A DNA stretch of 64,000 nt from Thermoplasmata archaeon (GCA_021792355.1 JAJYUV010000003.1:106625-170624); one strand, 5' to 3'; shown: positions 51,745 to 62,023, counted from the first letter of the stretch. The notes: generated by a model not told the origin, from the sequence alone. A program made the numbers and translations.

Positions 51745-53490
51745 TTGGAGAAGAAGCAATTAATGACTCTGGATAGACCTAAAGCAGGTGGGAAGGCAGG
51801 AGCTATTGCCAAGGTGATCGAACCGGTTCTATTTGCAAGACCCTTCCTCAAGAATGCAACCCGTCTCTTTGTGTTAGTTATCACAGCTGGAATTATTTCA
51901 AACGTCTCACTGCTTCTTGTTCCCTTCTATATCGGAGAAGCTGTGAGTGCACTCGAGAGTGGTGCATTCTCCTCCATCCTTAATATAGGTGTGCTGATAG
52001 TTCTTGCCTACACTGTGTCTGCAGTAGTCAATTTTATTGTCACGTACGGCGCACAGTACATCAGTCAGACCTACGCCTACAACCTAAGGAGAGAATTTGT
52101 AGCTCACCTTGTCCGTAAAAAATACCTATTCTTCGAGACGCAAACTTCTGGAGACCTATTGTCAAGGGGTACTCAGGACATTGAACAGTCAAGAAACTTT
52201 ATTCTAAACATGTTCACCAATCTCTTCCCTACTGTCTTTCTGATCATTGCCGCATTTGTCCTTCTGTTCCTGATCTCTCCATATTTTTCCCTTTTTCTCG
52301 CTCTAGCTGTACCTGTGTTGGTGTATTTGGGAATGATGTCTTCAAGAAGGCAGAGACCTATCTGGAGACAGATCAGAGACACATTCGGGAAACTTGGAGA
52401 AACGTTGCAAGAAAACATAGTGGGTCAGAGAGTGGTAAGGGGGCTTTCGGCCGAAGGACAGGAAATTGAAAAGTACAGCTCTATGACGAGACAGTATTTT
52501 GACGAGAACTATCAAGTGGTTCGTTCCAGAGTGATCTTTAACAGTCTTCTTCCACTCGTCATAGCCTCAGTGTCTAGCGCAATAATAGGATTCGGCGGTT
52601 ACATCGATCTTATAAACAGAGCGGACGTTGGAGGCCTCGTATCAGCAGTCATGATTTTTTCAATTCTTACTAATCCAGTTTCGTTCCTAGGAAGGATGAT
52701 AATATTTTCCGAAAACTCAAGGGCTGCGATCGGAAGAATTCAAGAGATAACCGAAAGCGGAGATGAGGAGGCTGTAGAAAGTTCAAACGAATCTCTCCTC
52801 CCAGGGACTCTGAGTTTCGATCACGTTAGATTCAAACGCGGAGAAAGAGAAATCTTAAAGGATGTAACATTCAAAATCAACCCGGGTGAATTCATAGGCA
52901 TAACTGGGAAGACTGGAGTTGGAAAGACATCGCTAGTGAACCTCATAACGAGGTACTATGAACCAGACTCTGGATCTATAACACTGAACGAGAGAGACAC
53001 CAGAGAGATTCCTCTCAGTCTTCTTAGAAGCCGGATTTCCATAGTTCCTCAAGAGATTAACTTACTATCCGGTAGTATTAGGGAAAATATACTTTTCGGA
53101 CTAAGTGCTTCTGATGAAAAAATTAGACAAGCTGCAGAGATAGCCTCAATATCCGATTTCATTGAATCCCTCCCTTCTCGCTACGATACAATGGTCGGCG
53201 AACGGGGAATCACGCTTTCTGGAGGACAGCGTCAGAGAATTGCAATCGCCAGGGCCGTCTTGAGAAATCCGTTGATACTTATTCTGGATGATGCCACGTC
53301 AAGCGTAGACCCTGATACCGAGATAACTATATTCGAGAATCTGAAAAGAAGTCTCAAGGACTCAATTATCATCATGATTAGCCTGAGGACATCTGCACTG
53401 TCTTTTGCCAATAAGGTGTTGATATTGGAGGAAGGAGAGCTAAAAGAGGAAGCTGGAGGAGAGGAGGGCAGCTATGTCGACAGGATATGA
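51745..53490 (+). CDS. ABC exporter half-transporter, degenerate NBD
   Basis: 581 residues (TTG 51745; ATG 51763 is also plausible). Six-helix ABC1 domain followed by an ATPase: Walker A GKTGVGKTS, signature LSGGQRQR, Walker B LILDDATSSVD with Asp in place of the catalytic Glu, and an H-loop with Leu (MISLRTS) instead of His. So one of the two ATP sites should be non-hydrolytic. Overlaps the second half-transporter by 17 bp, the mark of a heterodimer. Lipid or drug export is likely. Confidence 0.92.
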   Translation: MEKKQLMTLDRPKAGGKAGAIAKVIEPVLFARPFLKNATRLFVLVITAGIISNVSLLLVPFYIGEAVSALESGAFSSILNIGVLIVLAYTVSAVVNFIVTYGAQYISQTYAYNLRREFVAHLVRKKYLFFETQTSGDLLSRGTQDIEQSRNFILNMFTNLFPTVFLIIAAFVLLFLISPYFSLFLALAVPVLVYLGMMSSRRQRPIWRQIRDTFGKLGETLQENIVGQRVVRGLSAEGQEIEKYSSMTRQYFDENYQVVRSRVIFNSLLPLVIASVSSAIIGFGGYIDLINRADVGGLVSAVMIFSILTNPVSFLGRMIIFSENSRAAIGRIQEITESGDEEAVESSNESLLPGTLSFDHVRFKRGEREILKDVTFKINPGEFIGITGKTGVGKTSLVNLITRYYEPDSGSITLNERDTREIPLSLLRSRISIVPQEINLLSGSIRENILFGLSASDEKIRQAAEIASISDFIESLPSRYDTMVGERGITLSGGQRQRIAIARAVLRNPLILILDDATSSVDPDTEITIFENLKRSLKDSIIIMISLRTSALSFANKVLILEEGELKEEAGGEEGSYVDRI

Positions 53491-55261
53491 CGCAGTAGAG
53501 GACAGATACATAAAACCTGAGAAAGGTCGAAGGACGATGTTCAGGATGGTTAGGGACGTTTTAAGACTCAGGAGAGATGCGACGATATTCACTATCTCCG
53601 TCGTGATATACGCCATAGGCGGTGTACTTTATCCGCTCGCCCTTGGCCTTGCGGTTAACTACGTCAGGGCTGGTAACCTTCGTCTCCTGATTCTCTATTC
53701 CATCTTATTCTTCCTGCTCTACCTCTTGCAATTCCTAAGCAACATATGGTTGAATCTCAGTTCAGTGAGGGTCGCTCAAGGCGTTATAAAAGGAATGAGA
53801 GACCAGGCCTTCAAGAAACTGCAGAGCGTACCGCTTGACTTCTACAGCAACGTAAAGGCGGGATATCTTATAAGCAGGATAGCCAACGATTCTGAATCAA
53901 TCTCTGATTTCCTTACGTACCAACTCCCGTCGGTCATAGCCGGAGTAACCACAATTATCATAGCCGCGGTGATCATGTTTGACCTCAATACCAGACTCGC
54001 GCTCTTTAGCCTAGCAATAATGCCGATACTCGGTGTCTATACTCTTGTAATTCAGTCGAGGGTAAGAGACAACTATCTCAAAACAAGAAGGGCAATCGCA
54101 GCTATCACCGGAAACCTGGCAGAGACGATAGCCGCCATAAGAACCGTAAAGGCATTCAATGCGGAGGCTCAGACGGAAGGAAGGTTCAAGGAGCTGAACG
54201 ATGAGAATTTCAGAGCGAACATGAGGGCAACGCGGCTGACTTCATCGTATAGTTCCGTTATAAGGTTCTTGGAAGCAGTTGGTATTTTCCTAGTGATATA
54301 CGAGGGGGCGGTATCCCTGCTTGGGGGCCAGATCAGTCTTGGAATATTAGTTGCATTCATTGCTTACGTCCAGCAATTTTTCAATCCTATAGTCCAACTC
54401 ACTCAGCTCTACAACACTTACCAGAACTCAATGGTGGGTGCTTCCAGGATCTACGGGATAATAGACAGCGATCCCGAAAAAGCGATGGGCAGTAATGAAA
54501 TTAATTCCTTTACGAAGTCGGTAAAGAGTGAGGATGTCAGCGTTCGTTATGATGAAAATGTAGCCCTAGAAAAAGTGACTGTGGAGATTCGGAAAGGAGA
54601 GTGCGTTGCAGTGGTAGGTAGGACAGGTGCAGGGAAGACCACTCTCACCAATGTTATCCTCAAGTTCAGATTCCCGGACTTAGGAGAAATCCTACTGGAC
54701 CTCAAGGACATAAACGAAATTGAAACGACCGCATATAGGAAACTTATAGTCCCGGTACTTCAGGAGCCATTCCTTTTCAATGGTACCTTGTTCGACAATA
54801 TAGAGTACTCAAAGAGGGGAATAAAGAGAGAAGAGGTCCAAGCCCTGATAGATCGCTACGGCATGTCAGAGATATTCAGACATCTTCCAAAGGGCCTCGA
54901 TTCCCCAGTCGGGGAGATGGGTCGGAATCTTTCGGAGGGACAGAGACAGGCAGTTTCCATCCTGAGAGCATTTGTCAGGAATCCCGAAATCATAATTATG
55001 GATGAAGCAACTGCTCAGATAGATTCTAGGTCAGAAAAGAACATAATAGAAGCCATGCGAAAATTCGCGACGAACGGCACGCTTATTCTGATATCTCATA
55101 GGTTCTCGCTAATCACCCTTGCTGACAGGATAATAGTACTTGAAAAGGGAAGGGTCGCTCAAGAGGGTACATTGGGTAAACTTTCTAAAGAGGACGGAGT
55201 CTTCAGAGAATTATATAAGAGAAGCGTGAATGCCTACATATCAGAAAGCAGTTCGACCTGA
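53474..55261 (+). CDS. ABC exporter half-transporter, catalytic NBD
   Basis: 595 residues. Same architecture as the upstream partner, but with an intact Walker B IIMDEATAQID and H-loop LISHRFS; the signature is LSEGQ. Together with the 51745 product it should form a TM287/288 or TmrAB-like asymmetric exporter. Ends 115 bp before the LhgO gene. Confidence 0.93.
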   Translation: MSTGYDAVEDRYIKPEKGRRTMFRMVRDVLRLRRDATIFTISVVIYAIGGVLYPLALGLAVNYVRAGNLRLLILYSILFFLLYLLQFLSNIWLNLSSVRVAQGVIKGMRDQAFKKLQSVPLDFYSNVKAGYLISRIANDSESISDFLTYQLPSVIAGVTTIIIAAVIMFDLNTRLALFSLAIMPILGVYTLVIQSRVRDNYLKTRRAIAAITGNLAETIAAIRTVKAFNAEAQTEGRFKELNDENFRANMRATRLTSSYSSVIRFLEAVGIFLVIYEGAVSLLGGQISLGILVAFIAYVQQFFNPIVQLTQLYNTYQNSMVGASRIYGIIDSDPEKAMGSNEINSFTKSVKSEDVSVRYDENVALEKVTVEIRKGECVAVVGRTGAGKTTLTNVILKFRFPDLGEILLDLKDINEIETTAYRKLIVPVLQEPFLFNGTLFDNIEYSKRGIKREEVQALIDRYGMSEIFRHLPKGLDSPVGEMGRNLSEGQRQAVSILRAFVRNPEIIIMDEATAQIDSRSEKNIIEAMRKFATNGTLILISHRFSLITLADRIIVLEKGRVAQEGTLGKLSKEDGVFRELYKRSVNAYISESSST

Positions 55262-55375
55262 AAGGGATGCCTGCAATGCGGTAAGAAAGACCCCGTTGAC
55301 GTTTCAATAACTCCGAAATTACCACTTAAAAACCAAAAAGGACTTTCAGTAGCTCCACATCAACATATGTAACGA

Positions 55376-56488
55376 ATGGAGAGAGCGAACGTTGTAATAA
55401 TAGGGGGTGGAATAGTTGGGCTGGCCATTGCAGCAAAGCTTTCGGAGAATGTCGAAGGAGTAATTGTTCTCGAAAAGAACAAGAGAATCGGTCAAGAGGT
55501 AAGTTCCCACAACAGTGGAGTTATTCATTCCGGGATACATTATCCCAAGAATTCGTTGAAAGCAAGGCTCTGTGTCTTGGGAAACGGAATGCTTTACGAG
55601 ATTTGCAAAACGAACGGAATACCTTATAAGAAATTAGGCAAGCTGACTGTTGCGATTGGTGAGAGCGAAATAAAAGAGATTGAAAGACTGAGGAAACAGG
55701 GAGAGGAAAATGGGGTGGAAGGGCTGTCTATTCTGGAAGAAGAGGAGATCAGCAAAGTAGAACCGAACGTCGTTGCGAATCGAGCACTCTTATCTCCCTC
55801 GACGGGCATAGTTGAACCAGACGATCTCCTCAACTATTTTCAAGCAAGAGCTACAGCTAATGGAGCATCAATTGCACTGGACACAAACGTGACTGGGCTC
55901 AGGAAAGAAGATTCAGGTTATGAAGTACGCGGGATTGGGGCAGGCAGCAGGTTCAGTTTTCAAGCCGAATCCGTAATAAATTCCGCAGGTCTTTATTCAG
56001 ACAGGATAGCAGCGATGGTAGGACTTGATATCGACAGGCTCGAGTACAGATTGCACTATTGTAAGGGAGACTATTTCAGGATATCCGGTTATCGCCCGGT
56101 TAGACATTTGGTGTATCCTGTACCTAAAGGTCCAGGACTTGGAATCCATTTGACTCCAGACTCCTCTGGCTCCGTGAAGCTCGGGCCGAACGCCTATTAT
56201 GTTGCGGATATCGACTATAGGGTATCTTCGAAAGCGGAGGAATTCAGAGCTGATGTGATGAGGTTTGTTCCATCACTAGCTGATAAACAGATCCTGGAGG
56301 ATTCTTCTGGGATTAGACCAAAACTTCAGGGACCTAATGACAGCTTTAAGGATTTCATAATAAGGGAAGAGGGTGATCTAGGTTTTCCCGGATTCATAGA
56401 TCTCATCGGAATAGAATCACCGGGGCTTACGGCATCGCCGGCCATAGGGGAGTATGTAGCAGAGATCTACTCAAAGTTGAGACGCTGA
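55376..56488 (+). CDS. lhgO: FAD-dependent L-2-hydroxyglutarate oxidase-like
   Basis: 370 residues. DAO-fold FAD motif VVIIGGGIVGLAIAAKL, then SSHNSGVIHSGIHY and GLGIHLTPD, patterns of LhgO/L2HGDH. Oxidises L-2-hydroxyglutarate or a like hydroxy acid. TATA-like CACTTAAAAACC at ~55323. Monocistronic. Confidence 0.88.
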   Translation: MERANVVIIGGGIVGLAIAAKLSENVEGVIVLEKNKRIGQEVSSHNSGVIHSGIHYPKNSLKARLCVLGNGMLYEICKTNGIPYKKLGKLTVAIGESEIKEIERLRKQGEENGVEGLSILEEEEISKVEPNVVANRALLSPSTGIVEPDDLLNYFQARATANGASIALDTNVTGLRKEDSGYEVRGIGAGSRFSFQAESVINSAGLYSDRIAAMVGLDIDRLEYRLHYCKGDYFRISGYRPVRHLVYPVPKGPGLGIHLTPDSSGSVKLGPNAYYVADIDYRVSSKAEEFRADVMRFVPSLADKQILEDSSGIRPKLQGPNDSFKDFIIREEGDLGFPGFIDLIGIESPGLTASPAIGEYVAEIYSKLRR

Positions 56489-56599
56489 CAATTCCCGGTT
56501 CGTTATATCGGTTAAAGGGCATCAGTGTATTAGACCAAAATAATCTAGTCTAGCCAAGGTATCGTAGTCGTGACAATACTGCCAAAAGACGAGGAAAAC

Positions 56600-57028
56600 T
56601 TATATCGGAGGATTCTGGGCCTTTTGTCCCAGACCCCTGTCAATAGAGTCTCTTATCTTTACGTAAGCCACGATAAGGAGTATCCCTGCGATGACTCCTG
56701 CAAAAATCAGTTGGACTATCCCCAGCACTAGTGAGGGAGTTTCGGCTTCCTTGACCTTTTCATTCGCAAGTTTCTTGTATACTAGGAAGTAGTCAAGAAG
56801 AATCCAGACTGCTCCAACTATGAAAAATATGGAGAATACAGCTAGTACGATGGCAAATATATTTGGTACGGCAGTTGTGGTTACAGTTCCCGTTGAAGCC
56901 ACTGAGGAAAATGATAAGAAGGCAGCAAGTCCAACAACCATAATTAGTCCAGCAGCGAAAAATATCATCTGTAGAATTATCGCTACGAGAGTTAGTGTTT
57001 TGGCGGTTGAGGCGTCATTATCCAGCAT
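56600..57028 (-). CDS. Hypothetical four-TM membrane protein
   Basis: 142 residues, four hydrophobic helices, polar C-terminus (RDSIDRGLGQKAQNPP). TATA-like CATTATATATCATT sits about 26 bp upstream of the ATG (plus 57044-57057), confirming the start as leaderless. No family recognised; resembles archaeal DUF973-type proteins only loosely. Confidence 0.65.
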   Translation of the reverse strand: MLDNDASTAKTLTLVAIILQMIFFAAGLIMVVGLAAFLSFSSVASTGTVTTTAVPNIFAIVLAVFSIFFIVGAVWILLDYFLVYKKLANEKVKEAETPSLVLGIVQLIFAGVIAGILLIVAYVKIRDSIDRGLGQKAQNPPI

Positions 57029-57324
57029 GATGATAAATGAACCATGAATGATATATAATGCTTCCCTGAAATCGTAGCCTGATAGAATCTTTAATGTTTC
57101 TTGAAGATTCCCAATCTAAGGACATAGTCATGACGATAGGATATACGAAACACTTATAGAAAGTGAATTTGAATCTCGCCACGTTTATCCTACATATTCT
57201 CCTGAACTTCTTATTGATTGTTTCCTCTAAGATTCGATAGTCCAGGGGTCAAGAATCCAGGGTAATAGTACAAAGATGGACGATTTCCCAAATTGCTAAA
57301 TCAGGTAGGTGAGGAAATCACTTC
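57029..57324. other. Intergenic region
   Basis: 296 bp between two leftward genes. Holds the promoter of the 57028 gene at its left end. Nothing else recognised. Confidence 0.5.
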
Positions 57325-59769
57325 TTAGTTTGCGATCTCCTTATAAATCGATAGGGTTTCGTTCAGGAAAATTACGTATTTTTTCTTTCTGAAATATCTC
57401 ATCAAATCCCTAATGACTTTCCTACCCTCATTAACAAGCCCTTTCTTTATCAACAGGATTCCCCACTCCCTTCTGACTCTGTACATGGCAATAGGATCCA
57501 ACTTTTCGTATTTCATTGCAACTCGGAGCAATTCTTCCGCTCTGTCAAGTTCCCCTCTAGAAAGTCTCAAGGTTCCTTCCGCCAGACAGAGGTACCCATT
57601 GAGAAAGTCGTCGCCTTTTGCTTTTACAATTTTTCTAGCCACTTTTATGTCCAGTTCCGCTTTATCGCCCTCTCCTGACGAACTGAACATTATCGATCGT
57701 TTCAGTAATGCAAAGGCTAGATCAAGGTCTGCATATTTCAGCGTTTCAAGAATTTCAATCGCTTTTCCATAGACGTCAATACCTCTTTTCTGTTTTCCAG
57801 AATGAAACAAGAAATCTCCCCTGCTTAAGAGACTGCTCGTATAGCTGTTTAATGCATCTGTGTTCAGGAAACCTTCAGTTGCTTCATTGTTAAGTTTCAA
57901 TGCTTTCTTAATGTTGCCTGAAACGAATTCCAAATTTGCAGACCCAAAAAGGTTCACGTAGTACCTCGTCAGGTCTCTGTTGCTCTTGAATATGTTAGCA
58001 GACCTCTGGAATGAATTCCTCGCTTCACGATGTTTTCCGAGTGACGTAAGGACGGTCCCCAGACCGTAGAGTATCCTTCCCTCCTGAATGCTGCCGCTAC
58101 CATGCACTTTCTTTAGAGCATCCCAAAAAAGTTCCTCACTTTTCTCGTATTCTCCTAAATTCAGTATTGCAGTCGCCTCATCATAAAGCAGGGCAGGTCC
58201 TAGAGAAGGAGGTTGCGGGCACATTCTCGCTCTTTCAAAGTATTTCAGTGACTCTCTGTAGTTCCTCTTGCTGGAGAGTATTTTGCCTATCCAGTAAAGG
58301 ACTTCCGCCTTTGGTCCGCCAGACTCTAAACCTTTCTCTATTTGAATTAGTTCTTCCTGAAAGTTGTTTAGGTAAGAGGAATTTATTAGTTCGATACCAT
58401 ATTGATTGAGGAATGAAGAAATTTCTGAGCTGTCCTCAGCTAGCTTCAAATGATGTAGACCGGTGATCAGGGATTCCGGTTTCTTCATGGAGCAATAGTA
58501 CAACGAAATTTTCTTATGAATCTCTGATTTGTTTGAAGCACTGGCCTGTAGAGATTCCCTGACCAAGTCATTCATTCTTATCGAATCCTTTTGCATTCTT
58601 ATCAATCCCATATCTACGGCAGAATTCAAATGTGGTTTGCTAATTTCGCCGAATACAAATTCCAGTTCCTCTAGCGAGATGTTGCCTCTGAAGAAGGAAA
58701 CCTTCTCCAAAATTCTGATGATTTCTTTTGGTAGAGTGGGGAGAATTTGTCTCTCGAAGTAATCTCGAGGTGAAAGCCCCCTTTCAGATTTCATTCCTGA
58801 GGATTGAAGGCTCTTCGCGAGTTTTATTATGAGTGGATGTCCTCCAACTTCATCAACAATCTTTCTCCCTATCGGATTATTCCCCACCAAGGCCAGAGCA
58901 TCTTCTGGTTGAAGCTCTTGTAAGGTCAGAGTTTTAATGGAAGAACGATAGAAGTGAACGGCGTTCCTGCTTATCAATATCACTTTAAGTGCTGGTACGC
59001 TGTATACCAAGTCATTCACAAGTTCAAAGATTTCATTATCAAGGCACCTCTGGAGATCATCAAAAACTACTGCTGAATTTAGCTTTCTCATTCCGGAAAT
59101 CACCAGGTTTACGTGAGTCCTCCTGTCCCTTTCACTGCCGAGTGAGTTAACGAGGGAGTCGTCTCCCTTTCTATCCAGATAGGAGGCGAATTCCATTATT
59201 ATGTTTTTCAATGTATCTGTTTCTCTGACGGTGTGCCAAAAAACTTCCCGGTTTGAGGAACGCAAGAAGTTCGCCACTAGGGTTGTCTTTCCGATCCCCG
59301 GTATTCCGGTGACTAACACCTGTGGATGCTTTTCCAGATACTGAACTTCCCCTTTTCTCCCGATGAGTTGATCCGTTGCAGGAATTTCAGTGTCAAAATC
59401 CTGAAGCAATGCGTTTTTGTTCTCTCCGTTCCCTTTTGTCTCTGTCTTGATGCTGCCATCGGCAAGTGAGACACTTATCTCTTTCACCAGGGGTCTGTAA
59501 AACTTCACTAACCTATTTCCTGTCCGTCTCCATTCTTCAGAAACTATGCCGGCATCTTTCATGACTTTCATCTTTTCAGATATCCTGGAATTCCTCGTTT
59601 TCAGAGTAGAGGCAAGCTCACTCACATATGACGGCTCAACTGAGATTATCTTCAGTATATCAAGGCATTTCTTGTCTGATAGAACTCTTAGCAATACAGA
59701 GTCTCTACCTTCGTTCAATAATTTATGAATTGGAGTTGGTATAAATATTCTTTTAAGTGCCCCGTACAT
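57325..59769 (-). CDS. STAND ATPase with N-terminal wHTH and TPR repeats
   Basis: 814 residues. Winged helix at ~33-90 (CLDILKIISVEPSYVSELASTL; RRTGNRLVKFYRP), linker, P-loop ATPase of the STAND/NB-ARC/MalT kind with Walker A GIPGIGKTT (155-163), Walker B AVVFDDLQ (233-240), LISRNAVHFY sensor and GGHPLIIKL, then about 12 TPR-like helical pairs to the end. A signal-sensing transcription regulator: ligand opens the ATPase, which oligomerises. It stands alone, so its target is unknown. Confidence 0.82.
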   Translation of the reverse strand: MYGALKRIFIPTPIHKLLNEGRDSVLLRVLSDKKCLDILKIISVEPSYVSELASTLKTRNSRISEKMKVMKDAGIVSEEWRRTGNRLVKFYRPLVKEISVSLADGSIKTETKGNGENKNALLQDFDTEIPATDQLIGRKGEVQYLEKHPQVLVTGIPGIGKTTLVANFLRSSNREVFWHTVRETDTLKNIIMEFASYLDRKGDDSLVNSLGSERDRRTHVNLVISGMRKLNSAVVFDDLQRCLDNEIFELVNDLVYSVPALKVILISRNAVHFYRSSIKTLTLQELQPEDALALVGNNPIGRKIVDEVGGHPLIIKLAKSLQSSGMKSERGLSPRDYFERQILPTLPKEIIRILEKVSFFRGNISLEELEFVFGEISKPHLNSAVDMGLIRMQKDSIRMNDLVRESLQASASNKSEIHKKISLYYCSMKKPESLITGLHHLKLAEDSSEISSFLNQYGIELINSSYLNNFQEELIQIEKGLESGGPKAEVLYWIGKILSSKRNYRESLKYFERARMCPQPPSLGPALLYDEATAILNLGEYEKSEELFWDALKKVHGSGSIQEGRILYGLGTVLTSLGKHREARNSFQRSANIFKSNRDLTRYYVNLFGSANLEFVSGNIKKALKLNNEATEGFLNTDALNSYTSSLLSRGDFLFHSGKQKRGIDVYGKAIEILETLKYADLDLAFALLKRSIMFSSSGEGDKAELDIKVARKIVKAKGDDFLNGYLCLAEGTLRLSRGELDRAEELLRVAMKYEKLDPIAMYRVRREWGILLIKKGLVNEGRKVIRDLMRYFRKKKYVIFLNETLSIYKEIAN

Positions 59770-60033
59770 CTTTTACTGTAATAACGTTAAGCCTGGCACA
59801 CTCGAACTAAGCAAAGCAAAACATTTCTGGCGATCAGATACATCTGCATCTATCCTGGTTGACATTGAATGTCTAATAGGATTTTTCTGCCTGGAATTCG
59901 GCAATTACACCATTTATTTCAAACCCGAATCGACAGAGTCATCTCGCTGGCGCAATATTCCGGTTGGGAACGTGATCAGTTTTTTATCAGTAATCAATTC
60001 CTCCGTCCGTTGCACTATATTTTCACCGCCCGA

Positions 60034-60669
60034 TTAAAATCTAAGGAATAGATTTCCCATTGCGATATTTGCCATTATGAATATTATGGCAAACTGGAAA
60101 GCTGCCTGGATGCCAGACAGTTTGAAATTGATCATGGCTAGTCTGGAAATTTTCTTTGGGTCAGGTTGGGGTTTTCTCAATTCGAGGAATATCCTTAGTT
60201 CATTGGGAAGAAAGATTGCAAAACCCTGTACAACTAGAACGATGACTATGATTCCGGCAGCTATGATGACAGGATATGACAGTTTGAATATCCCATCGAA
60301 AGTTGCTAAATATATGCCGCAGGTTATCGCAAGTGAGGCTATGGTCGGCATGAAGAATAGCATTATGGGAACTAACCTCTTTATGAATTCTATCCTGGCC
60401 CCTAATGACATCCTGCCCATTACTCGTGATAATACGAGCCCCATGAACAGGTCTATTCCTGTCCACGTGCCTCCCAAAAGCACATGCGCGTAATCCAGGA
60501 TGGTCAGATTTTTAACTAGAATTACGATGGCGACAAGAATTGAAGGTATCAATACTATGAGCGAAGAGGAAGGCTTGATTATCCTTTTGTCCTCGTCTCT
60601 TGCATTTTCAGTCCCTTCTATCGGTGGGCCTTTATCAGTTATCAATTTTTTCTCCGCAATACTTTCCAC
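60034..60669 (-). CDS. Four-TM membrane protein (CopD-like?)
   Basis: 211 residues: acidic N-terminal tail, then four helices. LDYAHVLLGGTWTGIDLFMG resembles the first helix of CopD/urate-oxidase-like membrane domains, with a conserved His. Copper or heme binding is a weak suggestion. Divergent from the beta-helix gene over a 90-bp region with a perfect dyad. Confidence 0.6.
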   Translation of the reverse strand: MESIAEKKLITDKGPPIEGTENARDEDKRIIKPSSSLIVLIPSILVAIVILVKNLTILDYAHVLLGGTWTGIDLFMGLVLSRVMGRMSLGARIEFIKRLVPIMLFFMPTIASLAITCGIYLATFDGIFKLSYPVIIAAGIIVIVLVVQGFAIFLPNELRIFLELRKPQPDPKKISRLAMINFKLSGIQAAFQFAIIFIMANIAMGNLFLRF

Positions 60670-60700
60670 GATTGTTACTTTGTCATCATTAAATAGTTTT

Positions 60701-60725
60701 AGTTTTCCGCAATTCGTGGAAAACT
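60701..60725. promoter_or_regulatory. Palindromic operator between divergent genes
   Basis: AGTTTTCC (60701-60708) and GGAAAACT (60718-60725), extended by G-T and C-G pairs toward the centre. The TATA box of the beta-helix gene (TTTAAATAAAG, 60730-60740) follows directly. A regulator bound here could control both genes. Confidence 0.55.
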
Positions 60726-60758
60726 ACCGTTTAAATAAAGCACAATTTTAGTTACACT

Positions 60759-61871
60759 ATGAGGCTAATAGTAGCATCAGTAATAGTGTTGTTCACTCTA
60801 TCTCTGGTGATGTTCGGCGGGATCGGCAATGTCGTTGCAGCTCCCGATGCTCCAGCGCAGAGTGGAAACATAGGGATAGGAAATCTCACCGCTGCGGTTA
60901 TAGCCCATCCTGGAGAATTGATAACAGGTCAGATAGATGCCACAGGATACAACTTTGGAGTTTACATAGGACCAGGAGTAACTGGCGTGTTGGTATATCA
61001 TGCGCACATCTTCGGTGCTTCCGATCACGGAGTCCTGGCAGTTGATACTTCCGGCATATCTATAATGGACAGCAACATCAGTGATAACGTTCAGCACGCG
61101 GACCACGCTATACCAGACGATAAGGAAGTAGGCTTCTATGGTGTATCAAATTCGTACATTGTCGGGAATGTTATAACTGGAAGCAAGGGAGATGGGGGTA
61201 TTTCCGTCTACAGTTCTTCTTCTCTGGTTCCAACAGGCCTTCCCGTCCCCAATGTAAATGCAAGTGGTAACAATAACTTGATTGCAGACAACTATGTAGC
61301 AAACGATTCGCAGGGGTGTGGCATAGTCGTTGCTGCTTGGGGTCCTGGTCAGACAGTAGCAAACAACTGGGTTTTCAATAACGTAGTGATGGGAGATTTG
61401 TTAACACCGCACGGTCCAACAGGATTCAGCGTGGGAACGATAGTCATTGCAGCTGACTTTCCATTCTCATCCGCGGTCGACAACGTGGTTCTCGACAACA
61501 CAGTCATAGGGGGCCTTGAAGACGGAATAATCGTAAATGCAGAAGCACCTGGAGCAGCAGACATTGGAAATGAGATAGCGGGAAATTACGTAAAACTGGG
61601 TGCATTCCAGAGACTCAATAATCCTCCCTTCGATAACGCATCTGATTTAAACCTTGCTCCTGCACCAAATGGAATAGCTATATATGCAAACTTGATCCCG
61701 CAGACTGCAAAGCCTACTCCACCAGTTGCACAGGGCAACATAGTCGTCGATAACACCATCGTAGACGAGGCAATAGGAATTTGGGTTGCCAATGCCTACA
61801 ACGGAGCGTACATAAACAACACATTTGAAAACGTCTCTTCAAATTTCCAATCGTTCTACGGTACTGGATAA
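60759..61871 (+). CDS. Secreted parallel beta-helix (NosD-like) protein
   Basis: 370 residues. Signal peptide VASVIVLFTLSLVMFGGIGNVVAA, then repeated NNxxxxN / DNxxxxN turns of a right-handed beta-helix (NNNLIADNYVANDSQGCG; VDNVVLDNTVIGG). Surface or secreted, with glycosylation sites. Function unknown; NosD-type or pectinase-like folds bind or cut polysaccharide. Leaderless promoter at 60730. T-rich terminator-like sequence follows the stop. Confidence 0.72.
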   Translation: MRLIVASVIVLFTLSLVMFGGIGNVVAAPDAPAQSGNIGIGNLTAAVIAHPGELITGQIDATGYNFGVYIGPGVTGVLVYHAHIFGASDHGVLAVDTSGISIMDSNISDNVQHADHAIPDDKEVGFYGVSNSYIVGNVITGSKGDGGISVYSSSSLVPTGLPVPNVNASGNNNLIADNYVANDSQGCGIVVAAWGPGQTVANNWVFNNVVMGDLLTPHGPTGFSVGTIVIAADFPFSSAVDNVVLDNTVIGGLEDGIIVNAEAPGAADIGNEIAGNYVKLGAFQRLNNPPFDNASDLNLAPAPNGIAIYANLIPQTAKPTPPVAQGNIVVDNTIVDEAIGIWVANAYNGAYINNTFENVSSNFQSFYGTG

Positions 61872-61950
61872 TTTTTTTCCATTTTTTCATTATTTTTGTC
61901 TTTCTAACTCTAGGGTTTAGTTTCCCTAAAAAAGGGTGTGAAAGCCACGA

Positions 61951-62023
61951 TAGCCCCGAGCAGATTCGAACTGCTGTCAACGGGTCCAGAGCCCGCTATG
62001 CTTGGCCACTACACCACGGGGCT
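61951..62023 (-). tRNA. tRNA-Gln(CTG)
   Basis: 73-nt cloverleaf on the minus strand. Acceptor AGCCCCG/CGGGGCT, discriminator A, anticodon stem GCGGG/CCCGT (one G-T) with loop CTCTGGA giving CTG, which decodes CAG; T-arm with CAGTTCGAATCTG. No intron. Confidence 0.94.

Noticed and set aside
59869..60051. 60-codon ORF in the gap before the CopD-like gene
   Set aside because: Runs into the next gene's 3' end on the other strand, no start signals, and no conserved features.
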